In this document: piece after piece, positions 8,054 through 15,110 of the stretch
How the letters are laid out: each line of letters begins with the position of its first letter
How positions within the stretch are numbered: the first letter of the stretch is position 1
Source of the DNA: Anaerolineaceae bacterium
Lineage (GTDB): Bacteria > Chloroflexota > Anaerolineae > Anaerolineales > Anaerolineaceae
Direction: 5' to 3'
DNA: 15,110 nt
NCBI GenBank assembly: GCA_028714615.1
Contig: JAQTMA010000097.1
Span: forward strand, 1-15,110
Program-made: the position numbers and the translations under genes
Notes under the pieces: model-generated
What the model was told of the DNA's origin: nothing
Databases searched by the model: none
The model's input: only the letters and a program-made list of their open reading frames with translations

Positions 8054-8062
8054 TGATAGAAT
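8054..8062 (+). promoter_or_regulatory. Candidate extended -10 promoter of the TPR gene
   Basis: TGATAGAAT (8054-8062) is an extended -10 box (TGn plus TAGAAT). No good -35 box is seen 17 bp upstream, which is usual for extended -10 promoters. The start of transcription would be near 8069, about 25 nt before the ATG at 8094 and just ahead of the ribosome site GGGAGG (8079-8084). The rest of 7962-8053 shows nothing else I can support. Confidence 0.45.
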
Positions 8063-8093
8063 GGTGCATACTAGCCTTGGGAGGCAACCTTAT

Positions 8094-11000
8094 ATGGCCA
8101 AAGTCCCTCTGCGAGTGTATAACCGCGAGATTGAGAACCTCATTGACCGCGGGCAGACCGAAGAAGCTCTCGCGCATTGTAAGCATATCCTCCAACTCTA
8201 CCCGAAGTATATCGAAGCATATCGTTTGCTCGGTAAAACGTTTCTCGAGAGCCAGCGATACGCCGAAGCTTCGGATATTTTACAGCGAGTCCTATCCACG
8301 GTCCCGGATGATTTCGTCTCCCACGTTGGTATGAGCATCATCCGCGAAGATGAAGGCAACCTGGATAGCGCTATCTGGCACATGGAACGTGCCTACGAGA
8401 TTCAACCCTCCAATACAGCCGTGCAGGATGAAATCCGCCGGTTATATGGTCGTCGGGATGGGTCAGAACCCTCCCGGATCCATATGACCCGCGGTAGCCT
8501 GGTTCGCATGTATGCCCGGGGCGACCTCCCTCAACAAGCGATAACCGAGTTGCTCGCCACGTTAGCCGAAGATCCTCAGCGCCCTGACCTTCAGGTCCTT
8601 CTGGCACGTACTTACGCAGAGACAGGTAAGCGCATAGAAGCAACAGAGGTATGTTCTGAACTAATTACCAAGTATCCGTATTGTTTTGATGCAAATCGCA
8701 TTTTAGCCGAAGTACTCCCTGAATCAAGACAGGCGGAAGAAGGCGCAGTCTACCAGCAGCGTGTCATCGCCTTAGATCCGTACATGGCCTTTGTCTCGGT
8801 GGATGCCCCCCTTTCAACGGACATCCCCGATACACTGGTGATGATCGATCGTTTGGATTGGGAGCAAGTGCGCACGGAAAGCATGCAACCGAATTGGGTA
8901 TCCTCCCTAGGTGTTCATTTGGAGAATGAAGGAGAAGCGGCCCACGTTCTCCCTGATTGGCTGGCCTCACTCTCGCCTCTGCCTCCCCAGCCGAATGGCA
9001 TGAGTTTCCCGCCATCTCCCAACCCATTTACGACAGATAATATGCATGTACCTATTTCATCCGGGCATAGGCCAGCGGGCAAACCGGTTGAAGAACCGCA
9101 GGAGATCCCAGAGTGGATGAAGGATGCGGGTTGGGGAGAGAAGGATGCTCCCATCAACGGACAAGCCTCTCTTTCCTTCGACCACGATCTATTGGATGCT
9201 GCCTTGCCGGCAACCAATATCCCGGAATGGCTGCGCCCCCTGGCTCCAGCCTCATCCATTGAGGAAGATGCACCATCTGGTCTTCCATGGATTGAACAAA
9301 TTGCAGGGATTAACTCGCCGGAACCACAGGCGGCCCCACCAGAGAGCCTTCTTCAAACTCCGAATGCACCCCTGGATTACCCATCCGAACCAATCCATCC
9401 GGCGGAAGAGAGTAAACTCGATATGGAACCTATTATCAATAACGATGTACCCGAGCCGAAGAAACCCGAAGAAGCTATTCCCGACTGGATGGACGAGCTT
9501 AAGCAATTACCGAAGACAGAAGAACCGGTCGATTCTACGTTATCAGAACCAGAGATGAACGGTCTGGATATCCCATCCTGGATAAAAGGAGAGGATTTAG
9601 CGAGCCCAATCAATTCTGAAACTCCCACCATCCCGGTTTTGGAAGACCGACAGGCAACGATGGATTGGTTAGAGGACCTGGCTGCCCAGCATGGTTCAGA
9701 AGCAAAGACTGTGATCGCCCGTCGTTCCGATCGATTGCCCACCCCTCCAAGCTGGGTACATGAATCCGAATTGCGGGATCAGGTTCCTATCGATGAACCA
9801 TCTGGCGAAATACCTGATTGGTTAGAGGGCCTTGATAACCATCCTTCATCTGGAATTCAACCAACCCCAACCGAGGGGTCTGGTTTACCCGATGAGTTTA
9901 AGCAGCAATCAGAAACGGTAAATCCATTCATACCCGTCAGTGAGGAACAATCCTCCGAGCTGCCCGATTGGTTGGGAGAACCGCCAGCTCTTGCCGGCCT
10001 TTCAATAACTGAAGATCAACCCACCTTTCGTGATTATCAACCGGGAGCCTTATTGCCTGATTGGTTGGTTGAGCTCAGCCAGGAACCCGTCCCATCCGCG
10101 GATGATTCCCAATCCCAGCACGAACCCTCCAGGTCTACTGCTGGCTGGACTTCACCCGCAGATACGAATTCGGCAGAAACTCCCTGGATACCCGCCTCCA
10201 CCCTGGATCATCCAGCTTCATCTGATATCGAAGATAGCAGCGCTGATAACTGGCTTCAAAACCTTCAGCAGCAATATAATCCGGACCAAACGGTCCAGCC
10301 CCCTGAAACCGTGATCCCTGATTGGTTGCAAGGGTTTGCAGCCGAAGGTGTGAATGAACCAGGTGTCGCGACTGAACCTATTGGGGATGCTGAGATCGTT
10401 AATTCCGCCTGGGTACCTGATGCTACCGTATCCAACCTGGCACCCTCTGTACAGACTGAAGGCTCCGAGCTATCGGGTGATCTCTCACAACCAGAAGCCG
10501 AGTCTGCCGCAGCGATGCCGGACTGGTTGATTGCACTGGAGACCCCGGTTACCGATCTCCCCCCCATCACCCAGGACGAGCTTGCGGCTGAAGTGCCAGG
10601 CGAATGGAATAACCAGGGTGTTCCTGAAGATACTACGGCCTCCTTACCAACCCCCGAAACCTCGGATGAGCTGCCCACCCCCGAAGCGATCGGCAATGTG
10701 GATGAGCCTCCTTTTCAAGAGCTCGCTCCACAAGGTGAAGTCCCTGTGGCGGCGACTTCTGGGTACGAAGAAGGCATTCCAGGCAATATACTCGCTCAAC
10801 CGCCGGATGAATCCCAGGGAGCCGTTACCCCAGTAGAGATTACTCCGCTTGAGACCGTTTCAGAAGCAATCCCGGAAGAACCTCTCCCTGATTGGCTCGT
10901 CGGATTACAATCCGATTCATCCCCAGAACCGCTCCCAGCCAGCGAGACGTCAACACCACAACGAGGTGCATTGGATGTATCTGATTGGATGAAAGAACTG

Positions 11001-11537
11001 GAAGCTCAAGGTTTTACACCTGTCACAGAGCCAGAACCTGTTGTAAACCCGGTCGCCCTGAGGGACGATTCGCTGCTTGAACCATATGATGTTGTGGAAA
11101 CCCAGGCTATCGTACCGGGTGCGGTTGAACCGGAAGGCACCCTTGGCATCCCGGCGATTGGACCAGAAGGAACGATTGAAACCAAATCGGCTGAAACCCA
11201 ACCTGAGCCAGAAATCAACAGCATAGAAAAAACCGGTTTTGATGACGCGCCTGTCTCGCCTTTACCCGTCTTCCCGCTTCCGCCTACGCTTGATCAACTT
11301 TCTGAAGCCCAAACTGCAATGGCAACCGGGCAAGTAGATTCGGCTGTAGAAATCTATGCACAACTCATCCAATCCGACCGGCTCCTTATAGAATCGATTC
11401 ACGATTTACGCAACGCCCTTTATCACCACCCGGTGGATGTGAGCATTTGGCAAACCCTTGGCGATGCGTACCTGCGTCAGAACCAGGTTCAAGAAGCTCT
11501 GGATGCCTACACCAAAGCGGAAGAATTGATGAGATAA
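8094..11537 (+). CDS. Large TPR protein with a Trp-motif (PDWL) rich disordered centre
   Basis: The protein has 1147 residues in three parts. The N-terminal part (about 8-230) holds five to six TPR units, for example EEALAHCKHILQLYPKYIEAYRLLG and AETGKRIEATEVCSELITKYP. The middle (about 230-1060) is rich in Pro, Glu, Ser and Thr, looks disordered, and carries about 18 short motifs of the type [IL]-P-[DE]-W-[LM]. The C-terminal part (1066-1147) has two more TPR units, ending QVQEALDAYTKAEELMR. No signal peptide or membrane helix is visible, so it should be cytoplasmic. TPR domains bind other proteins, and the middle probably works as a multivalent binding region; the function is unknown. ATG 8094 follows GGGAGG at 9 nt. 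An in-frame ATG at 8061 overlaps the -10 box and has no ribosome site. It appears monocistronic, flanked by terminators. Confidence 0.9.
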   Translation: MAKVPLRVYNREIENLIDRGQTEEALAHCKHILQLYPKYIEAYRLLGKTFLESQRYAEASDILQRVLSTVPDDFVSHVGMSIIREDEGNLDSAIWHMERAYEIQPSNTAVQDEIRRLYGRRDGSEPSRIHMTRGSLVRMYARGDLPQQAITELLATLAEDPQRPDLQVLLARTYAETGKRIEATEVCSELITKYPYCFDANRILAEVLPESRQAEEGAVYQQRVIALDPYMAFVSVDAPLSTDIPDTLVMIDRLDWEQVRTESMQPNWVSSLGVHLENEGEAAHVLPDWLASLSPLPPQPNGMSFPPSPNPFTTDNMHVPISSGHRPAGKPVEEPQEIPEWMKDAGWGEKDAPINGQASLSFDHDLLDAALPATNIPEWLRPLAPASSIEEDAPSGLPWIEQIAGINSPEPQAAPPESLLQTPNAPLDYPSEPIHPAEESKLDMEPIINNDVPEPKKPEEAIPDWMDELKQLPKTEEPVDSTLSEPEMNGLDIPSWIKGEDLASPINSETPTIPVLEDRQATMDWLEDLAAQHGSEAKTVIARRSDRLPTPPSWVHESELRDQVPIDEPSGEIPDWLEGLDNHPSSGIQPTPTEGSGLPDEFKQQSETVNPFIPVSEEQSSELPDWLGEPPALAGLSITEDQPTFRDYQPGALLPDWLVELSQEPVPSADDSQSQHEPSRSTAGWTSPADTNSAETPWIPASTLDHPASSDIEDSSADNWLQNLQQQYNPDQTVQPPETVIPDWLQGFAAEGVNEPGVATEPIGDAEIVNSAWVPDATVSNLAPSVQTEGSELSGDLSQPEAESAAAMPDWLIALETPVTDLPPITQDELAAEVPGEWNNQGVPEDTTASLPTPETSDELPTPEAIGNVDEPPFQELAPQGEVPVAATSGYEEGIPGNILAQPPDESQGAVTPVEITPLETVSEAIPEEPLPDWLVGLQSDSSPEPLPASETSTPQRGALDVSDWMKELEAQGFTPVTEPEPVVNPVALRDDSLLEPYDVVETQAIVPGAVEPEGTLGIPAIGPEGTIETKSAETQPEPEINSIEKTGFDDAPVSPLPVFPLPPTLDQLSEAQTAMATGQVDSAVEIYAQLIQSDRLLIESIHDLRNALYHHPVDVSIWQTLGDAYLRQNQVQEALDAYTKAEELMR
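8889..10991 (+). repeat. Array of about 18 Trp-containing short motifs within the TPR protein
   Basis: The motif core is hydrophobic-Pro-acidic-Trp-hydrophobic, often followed by x-x-Leu. Starts by residue number of the TPR protein are 266 (PNWV), 286 (LPDWL), 338 (IPEWM), 376 (IPEWL), 397 (LPWIE), 462 (IPDWM), 493 (IPSWI), 523 (MDWLE), 551 (PPSWV), 573 (IPDWL), 623 (LPDWL), 654 (LPDWL), 696 (TPWI), 718 (DNWL), 741 (IPDWL), 808 (MPDWL), 931 (LPDWL) and 962 (VSDWM). Spacing is irregular, roughly 20 to 120 residues. The codons differ between copies and the sequence between copies is not conserved, so this is a repeat at protein level kept by selection rather than a recent DNA duplication. Confidence 0.85.
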
Positions 11538-11538
11538 T
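11530..11538 (+). promoter_or_regulatory. Possible extended -10 promoter for ndk
   Basis: TGAGATAAT (11530-11538) has the TGn extension and GATAAT, five of six matches to the -10 consensus. It overlaps the stop codon of the TPR gene. No convincing -35 box is present. If used, the transcript would start near 11545 and would run through the terminator hairpin at 11558-11592 before reaching ndk. Confidence 0.25.
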
Positions 11539-11557
11539 CGTTCCATGGAGTAAAGCT

Positions 11558-11592
11558 AACCAACTCGGGGAAGCTTTCCCGAGTTGGTTTTT
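11558..11592 (+). terminator. Strong rho-independent terminator between the TPR gene and ndk
   Basis: AACCAACTCGGG (11558-11569) pairs perfectly with CCCGAGTTGGTT (11578-11589), and the run of five T at 11588-11592 completes a classic terminator. It lies 20 nt after the TPR stop codon and ends 25 nt before the ndk start. Confidence 0.9.
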
Positions 11593-11617
11593 GTCTGACC
11601 GTTCAAGGGAGGCTATC

Positions 11618-12067
11618 ATGGAAAGAACCTTAGTTTTAGTGAAACCGGATGGAGTACAACGGGGTTTAGTCGGGGAAGTGATATCTCGTTTGGAACGCCG
11701 CGGTTTAAAACTTGTCGGAGCAAAATTTTTGCAGGTCAACCTATCGTTGGCTGAAACTCATTATGCCATCCACAAGGGAAAGCCTTTTTATGAAGGGCTC
11801 ATCCGTTACATCACCTCCTCTCCTGTGATGGCAATGGTTTGGCAAGGTCCATCAGCGGTAGCTGCTGTCCGGCAAACCATGGGGGCGACCCGCCCGATTG
11901 AGGCTGCTCCTGGAACGATCCGTCACGATTATGCATTAACGGTTGGACGCAACCTGACCCACGCATCCGATTCACCCGAAAATGGTGAGAAGGAAGTGGC
12001 TTTGTGGTTTACACCTGAAGAAATAGTGGAATGGGGCCGTGAAAACGATCGTTGGATCCTGGAGTAA
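11618..12067 (+). CDS. ndk: Nucleoside diphosphate kinase
   Basis: This enzyme transfers the gamma phosphate of ATP to nucleoside diphosphates through a phospho-histidine, balancing the NTP and dNTP pools. The 149 residues are normal length. The protein opens with ERTLVLVKPDGVQRGLVGE (2-20) and includes the conserved Lys9, Pro10 and Asp11. The active-site His115 lies in RNLTHASDS (111-119), and the C-terminus WGRENDRWILE resembles the usual Ndk end. The segment GTIRHDYA (99-106) has His103 where most family members have Gly. The start ATG 11618 is preceded by AGGGAGG (11606-11612). An upstream in-frame extension to 11447 would overlap the TPR gene and the terminator and is rejected. Only 25 nt separate it from the upstream terminator. 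Confidence 0.96.
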   Translation: MERTLVLVKPDGVQRGLVGEVISRLERRGLKLVGAKFLQVNLSLAETHYAIHKGKPFYEGLIRYITSSPVMAMVWQGPSAVAAVRQTMGATRPIEAAPGTIRHDYALTVGRNLTHASDSPENGEKEVALWFTPEEIVEWGRENDRWILE

Positions 12068-12106
12068 AATCGATAAATCGGCAGTTTACAACATTTGGTT
12101 TAGGTC

Positions 12107-12148
12107 CACTGATCTGGCCTTAGTGATCTGTCAATGCCCCAGTGATCT
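12107..12148 (+). repeat. Three short direct repeats upstream of tRNA-Asp
   Basis: ACTGATCT (12108-12115), AGTGATCT (12122-12129) and AGTGATCT (12141-12148) lie 14 and 19 bp apart, and the last ends at the -35 box of the tRNA promoter. They could be an upstream activator site. Eight bases is short, so chance is a fair alternative. Confidence 0.3.
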
Positions 12149-12176
12149 TGACGCCCTCTTTAAGGTATGATAAACT
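12148..12176 (+). promoter_or_regulatory. Candidate promoter of tRNA-Asp
   Basis: TTGACG (12148-12153) and TAAACT (12171-12176) are 17 bp apart, and TGA directly before the -10 box (12168-12170) gives an extended -10. Transcription would start near 12183, about 5 nt before the mature tRNA. An alternative -10, TATGAT at 12166, would leave only 12 bp of spacer. Confidence 0.55.
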
Positions 12177-12187
12177 AACTTCCGTTC

Positions 12188-12264
12188 GGGGGCGTGGTGT
12201 AGTGGCTTAACATGCGGCCCTGTCAAGGCCGAGACCGCGGGTTCGAATCCCGTCGCTCCCGCCA
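12188..12264 (+). tRNA. tRNA-Asp (anticodon GTC), CCA encoded
   Basis: All arms of a cloverleaf can be drawn. The acceptor stem GGGGGCG pairs with CGCTCCC (one G-T pair). The D arm is GTGT/ACAT with loop AGTGGCTTA. The anticodon stem CGGCC/GGCCG carries loop CTGTCAA with the anticodon GTC at 12222-12224. The T arm is GCGGG/CCCGT with loop TTCGAAT. The discriminator base is G73, as expected for tRNA-Asp, and the 3' CCA (12262-12264) is encoded. It is a single tRNA, not part of a cluster. Confidence 0.97.
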
Positions 12265-12268
12265 GAAT

Positions 12269-12300
12269 AAAAGAGATCGCCTATGCGATCTCTTTTCGTT
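12269..12300. terminator. Terminator, probably bidirectional, between tRNA-Asp and zwf
   Basis: AAAAGAGATCGC (12269-12280) pairs perfectly with GCGATCTCTTTT (12285-12296) around the loop CTAT. On the plus strand it lies 4 nt after the tRNA and ends in TTTTCGTTT. Read on the minus strand the same stem is followed by TTTTATT and lies about 60 nt after the zwf stop. It fits as a shared stop for the two converging transcripts. Confidence 0.85.
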
Positions 12301-12358
12301 TACGAAGCATTTTCCAGCAACCTCGGATAGCCCAATCCTGATTGAGACGTACGTTAAG

Positions 12359-13894
12359 TTATCGATCCTTCGTATTCGACGCCTCAGATAAATAATCTGG
12401 CATGAACCAGTTGAAGCCATCCCTGGCTATCATTTCATCTGAAGTATTCGGACCCCAGGTCCCGGCAGCATAGTTTGGAAACCCTGGTGTTGGATTTTCT
12501 TTCCAACCTTGCTCAATGGGATCGATAATGCTCCAGGCAGCCTCCACCTGGTCTGCACGCATGAACAGGGTGGCATCCCCGAGCATCACATCCAGGAGCA
12601 AGGTTTCATAGGCTTCCGGTGGTTCACTATGATATGTCTCCTGGTAAGAAAACCGCATGGTAACTGGGTTCAAGCGTAAACGCGCCCCGGGTTGTTTGGC
12701 TTCAAAAGTCAACAGAATGCCTTCATCTGGTTGGATCGCCAAGACCAACCGGTTCGGTTCCCAATTGTCCACACTTCCTGGTGGGAAAGAACGATGAGGG
12801 ACCGCCTTAAATTGGATTGTCGCTACAGAGACCTTTTCTGCAAGACGTTTGCCGGTGCGTAAATAGAAGGGTACATCCTGCCAACGCCAATTATCCACGA
12901 ATAACTTTACCGCTGCAAACGTCTCCATTCGAGAGTCTGGTTCGACCCCAGGCTCACTCCGGTAACCCAGGACGTGTTCGTCCTGGATTCTACCCGCACG
13001 ATACTGCCCTCGAATTGCATATTCCTGAACTTCATCTGGTTGAATGCAACGGATCGCGTGCATGACATCCACTTTCTTATTGCGGATCTCATCGGCGTCA
13101 AAGTTAACCATAGGTTCCATGGCTACCAGGCAAAGGATCTGCAATAAATGGTTCTGGATCATATCACGGAGCGCCCCTGCATTCTCATAATAAGGTCCAC
13201 GGTGCTCAACCCCGACCGTCTCTGCAACTGTGATCTGAACATTGTCGATATATCTCCGGTCCCATAACGGTTCAAACATCCCGTTTGAGAATCGGAAAGC
13301 CAGGATATTCTGGACGGTTTCCTTCCCAAGATAATGATCGATGCGGTATATTTGGGATTCCGAGAAGTATTGGAGCAACATCAGGTTGAGCGCCTGCGCA
13401 GATGTCAGATCATGCCCGAAAGGCTTTTCCAATACGATCCGCGTCCGAGATCGTTCCTGGCAGAGTTTAACTTTATTCAACTGTTCCACAACGAGTGGAA
13501 CCAGGCTGGGCTGGGTAGCCTGGTAGAAAATCCGCGAAGCCTTGACATCCCAATTCCGATCGATCTCATCCAACCTCTTCGACAACTCTTGAAATGCTCC
13601 GTTATCCTTAAAATCCGCTGCTACATAGACCAGTTTCGCGGCGAATTCTTTCCATGCATCTTTCTTGAATTCTCCTTTGGATAAGAACTGCTGAGCTCCT
13701 CCGAAAAGATGCTCTCGGAATTCGTCATCGTTCATTGCTTTCATGTCAACCCCGATGACGGCAAACTTTTCAGGAAGAAGCTTTTTACAGCATAGGCTAT
13801 AGAGCGAAGGAATGAGCTTCCTCCAGGTAAGGTCACCGCCTGCGCCAAAAATAATAATGACACCTGGATTGGGTTGACTTTCTTCGACGCGCAT
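12359..13894 (-). CDS. zwf: Glucose-6-phosphate 1-dehydrogenase
   Basis: This enzyme oxidises glucose 6-phosphate to 6-phosphogluconolactone with NADP+, the first step of the oxidative pentose phosphate pathway. The 511 residues are normal length. The nucleotide-binding motif GAGGDLTWRKL (17-27) opens the Rossmann domain, EKPFGHD is at 156-162, the substrate-binding RIDHYLGKE at 184-192, and DMIQNHLLQ (244-252) holds the catalytic His249. The ATG at 13894 follows a strong GGAGGAGG site. A longer in-frame start at 14068 would lie deep inside gnd and is rejected. The gene begins 4 nt after the gnd stop codon, so the two are co-transcribed and probably translationally coupled. No 6-phosphogluconolactonase gene is visible next to it on this side. 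Confidence 0.97.
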   Translation of the reverse strand: MRVEESQPNPGVIIIFGAGGDLTWRKLIPSLYSLCCKKLLPEKFAVIGVDMKAMNDDEFREHLFGGAQQFLSKGEFKKDAWKEFAAKLVYVAADFKDNGAFQELSKRLDEIDRNWDVKASRIFYQATQPSLVPLVVEQLNKVKLCQERSRTRIVLEKPFGHDLTSAQALNLMLLQYFSESQIYRIDHYLGKETVQNILAFRFSNGMFEPLWDRRYIDNVQITVAETVGVEHRGPYYENAGALRDMIQNHLLQILCLVAMEPMVNFDADEIRNKKVDVMHAIRCIQPDEVQEYAIRGQYRAGRIQDEHVLGYRSEPGVEPDSRMETFAAVKLFVDNWRWQDVPFYLRTGKRLAEKVSVATIQFKAVPHRSFPPGSVDNWEPNRLVLAIQPDEGILLTFEAKQPGARLRLNPVTMRFSYQETYHSEPPEAYETLLLDVMLGDATLFMRADQVEAAWSIIDPIEQGWKENPTPGFPNYAAGTWGPNTSDEMIARDGFNWFMPDYLSEASNTKDR

Positions 13895-13898
13895 ATTT

Positions 13899-15110
13899 CT
13901 ACTCCTCCTCCCACTGGGTATGGAAGATTCCACGTTCATCAATTCGTTCATAGGTATGCGCGCCAAAATAGTCGCGTTGCGCTTGGGTAAGGTTAGCCGG
14001 TAACCAGGCAGAGCGGTACCCATCATAATATGCAAGCGAGGCTGCGAAGGCTGGCAGTGGAATTCCAACTGTGATCCCTATTTTGGTGATTTCCCGCAGA
14101 TCTGGAATACGTGGTTTCACCGAGTCAATCCCTATTGCAGGATCAAGTAACAGGTTAGGAAGTCCTGGATTCGCGTGATAGGCCATGTGGATTTTCTCCA
14201 GGAGTGCAGCCCGGATGATACAGCCTCCCCTCCAAATGCTCGCGATCGCACCCAGGTCAAGGTGGTATCCATACTGCTTGGAGGCAACATACAGTTGGGA
14301 CATGCCTTGCCCGTAAGTAAGCAGCATGCCTGCATATAGAGCTCCCCGCAGACGCTCGAGAAAAGCTGGGCGCTCGATATCGAGTGCCGGCGGGGTTTCG
14401 TCTAGAACCCGGTTGGCTTGCTCGCGCTCCGTTTTGTATGCAGACAGGTCCCGGGAGGATACGGCCGCATCGATGGTGGGTACAGGTACGGCCAGATCCA
14501 TAGCATCCTGTGACATCCACTTCCCAGTCCCCTTTTGCCGGGCTTCATCCAGGATTACATCGACCAACCTTAATTTGGTTTGTGGATCGATGAATGAAAA
14601 GATATTCGCGGTGATCTCGAGTAAGTAGGAATTGATTTCCGTCTGGTTCCATTGAGTGAACTCCTGCTGGATCTCATCATCCTGCATATGGAGTACTCGT
14701 TTCATCAGGTCATAGCTTTCAGCGATCAGCTCCATAAGCCCATACTCAATGCCATTGTGCACCATTTTCACATAATGGCCGCTCGCACCGGCTCCCATGT
14801 AAGTGATGCAGGCTTCTCCATTGACTCGCGCTGCTACCGAAGTGAGTATCGGCTCCACTCGCAGGTACCCATCTATTGGGCCTCCGGGCATCAGACTTGC
14901 TCCGCTACGCGCGCCATGCTCTCCACCTGAAATACCAACCCCTAAAAAGAGGACCCCTTTTTCCTGTAAAGTCTTTTGTCGTAATTCCGTATCCTTGTAA
15001 TAAGAGTTGCCCCCGTCTATGATCAAATCATTAATATTGAGGAAAGGGAGCAAATCATGGATAACGGCATCAACTGGTGATCCAGCAGGCACCATCATCA
15101 TAATCGCCCG
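13899..15110 (-). CDS. gnd: 6-phosphogluconate dehydrogenase, decarboxylating (5' end outside window)
   Basis: This enzyme oxidises and decarboxylates 6-phosphogluconate to ribulose 5-phosphate, making NAD(P)H. The reading frame is open to the right edge, giving 403 residues. About 65-80 N-terminal residues with the dinucleotide-binding loop lie beyond the window, so the ATG codons near 15101 are internal (they align with the ILLMV strand of known enzymes). Visible features, numbered from the window edge, are DGGNSYYKDT (32-41), the family signature ISGGEHGARSGASLMPGG (60-77), and the catalytic Lys115 and Asn119 with Glu122 in GHYVKMVHNGIEYG. The length of the missing part suggests the long, dimeric E. 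coli-type enzyme. The C-terminus ends in FHTQWEEE. Cofactor choice cannot be judged without the N-terminus. Confidence 0.95.
   Translation of the reverse strand, partial: RAIMMMVPAGSPVDAVIHDLLPFLNINDLIIDGGNSYYKDTELRQKTLQEKGVLFLGVGISGGEHGARSGASLMPGGPIDGYLRVEPILTSVAARVNGEACITYMGAGASGHYVKMVHNGIEYGLMELIAESYDLMKRVLHMQDDEIQQEFTQWNQTEINSYLLEITANIFSFIDPQTKLRLVDVILDEARQKGTGKWMSQDAMDLAVPVPTIDAAVSSRDLSAYKTEREQANRVLDETPPALDIERPAFLERLRGALYAGMLLTYGQGMSQLYVASKQYGYHLDLGAIASIWRGGCIIRAALLEKIHMAYHANPGLPNLLLDPAIGIDSVKPRIPDLREITKIGITVGIPLPAFAASLAYYDGYRSAWLPANLTQAQRDYFGAHTYERIDERGIFHTQWEEE

Noticed and set aside
8061..8093. Upstream ATG start for the TPR protein
   Set aside because: It overlaps the predicted -10 box and lacks a ribosome site, whereas ATG 8094 has GGGAGG at 9 nt.
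8889..10991. CRISPR or DNA tandem repeat
   Set aside because: The recurring gattgg-like words come from the PDWL protein motif; spacing is irregular and there is no constant repeat unit.
8371..11224. Minus-strand and shifted-frame open frames within the TPR gene
   Set aside because: They are shadows of a Pro/Glu/Ser-rich coding region with few stops in other frames; no ribosome sites or domains are seen.
11447..11617. Longer ndk reading frame starting inside the TPR gene
   Set aside because: It would run through the terminator hairpin; Ndk family homology begins at the ATG at 11618.
12223..12420. 65-residue minus-strand frame across tRNA-Asp ending RRDSNPRSRP
   Set aside because: The SNPR-type peptide is a well-known artefact of translating the antisense of tRNA T arms; it also overlaps the zwf end.
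13895..14068. 58-residue N-terminal extension of zwf
   Set aside because: It lies entirely within gnd coding sequence, and the G6PD fold and ribosome site begin at 13894.

Overview
The window looks like chromosomal core sequence from a member of the Chloroflexota, most likely Anaerolineae. This is an inference from gene content: a K+-independent-type membrane pyrophosphatase, a Gld-like ABC-2 operon with a DUF4340 protein, a compact primary sigma factor, and a long TPR protein full of PDWL-type motifs. No marker gene proves the lineage. I see no insertion sequence, phage gene, CRISPR array or other sign of a mobile element.

Layout: (1) 14-2347, minus strand: hppA, a proton-pumping pyrophosphatase. 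(2) 2348-2696: a divergent control region with a well-formed sigma-70-type promoter on each strand, a perfect 10-bp inverted repeat in the hppA leader, and a hairpin-rich leader before the ABC operon. (3) 2697-6511, plus strand: a tight four-gene operon of ATPase, ABC-2 permease, GldG-like auxiliary membrane protein and DUF4340 membrane-anchored protein. (4) 6508-7961: rpoD/sigA, with a candidate promoter whose -35 box lies on the stop codon of the previous gene, two near-identical GGTA-N5-TACC palindromes in the leader, and a terminator. (5) 8054-11592: a 1147-residue TPR protein whose central ~700 residues are disordered-looking and carry about 18 short Trp motifs, followed by a strong terminator. 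(6) 11618-12067: ndk, starting only 25 nt after that terminator. (7) 12188-12264: tRNA-Asp(GTC) with encoded CCA, a candidate promoter, and a terminator shared with the converging zwf. (8) 12359-15110, minus strand: gnd (5' end outside the window) and zwf, four nucleotides apart.

How the genes fit together: zwf and gnd supply NADPH and pentose phosphates through the oxidative pentose phosphate pathway. ndk balances nucleoside triphosphates. HppA recovers energy from the pyrophosphate released by biosynthesis. The ABC operon is a membrane export or envelope machine of unknown substrate. The least explained item is the TPR/PDWL protein: its regularly spaced short motifs between two TPR modules suggest a multivalent scaffold, but nothing in the sequence names its partner.
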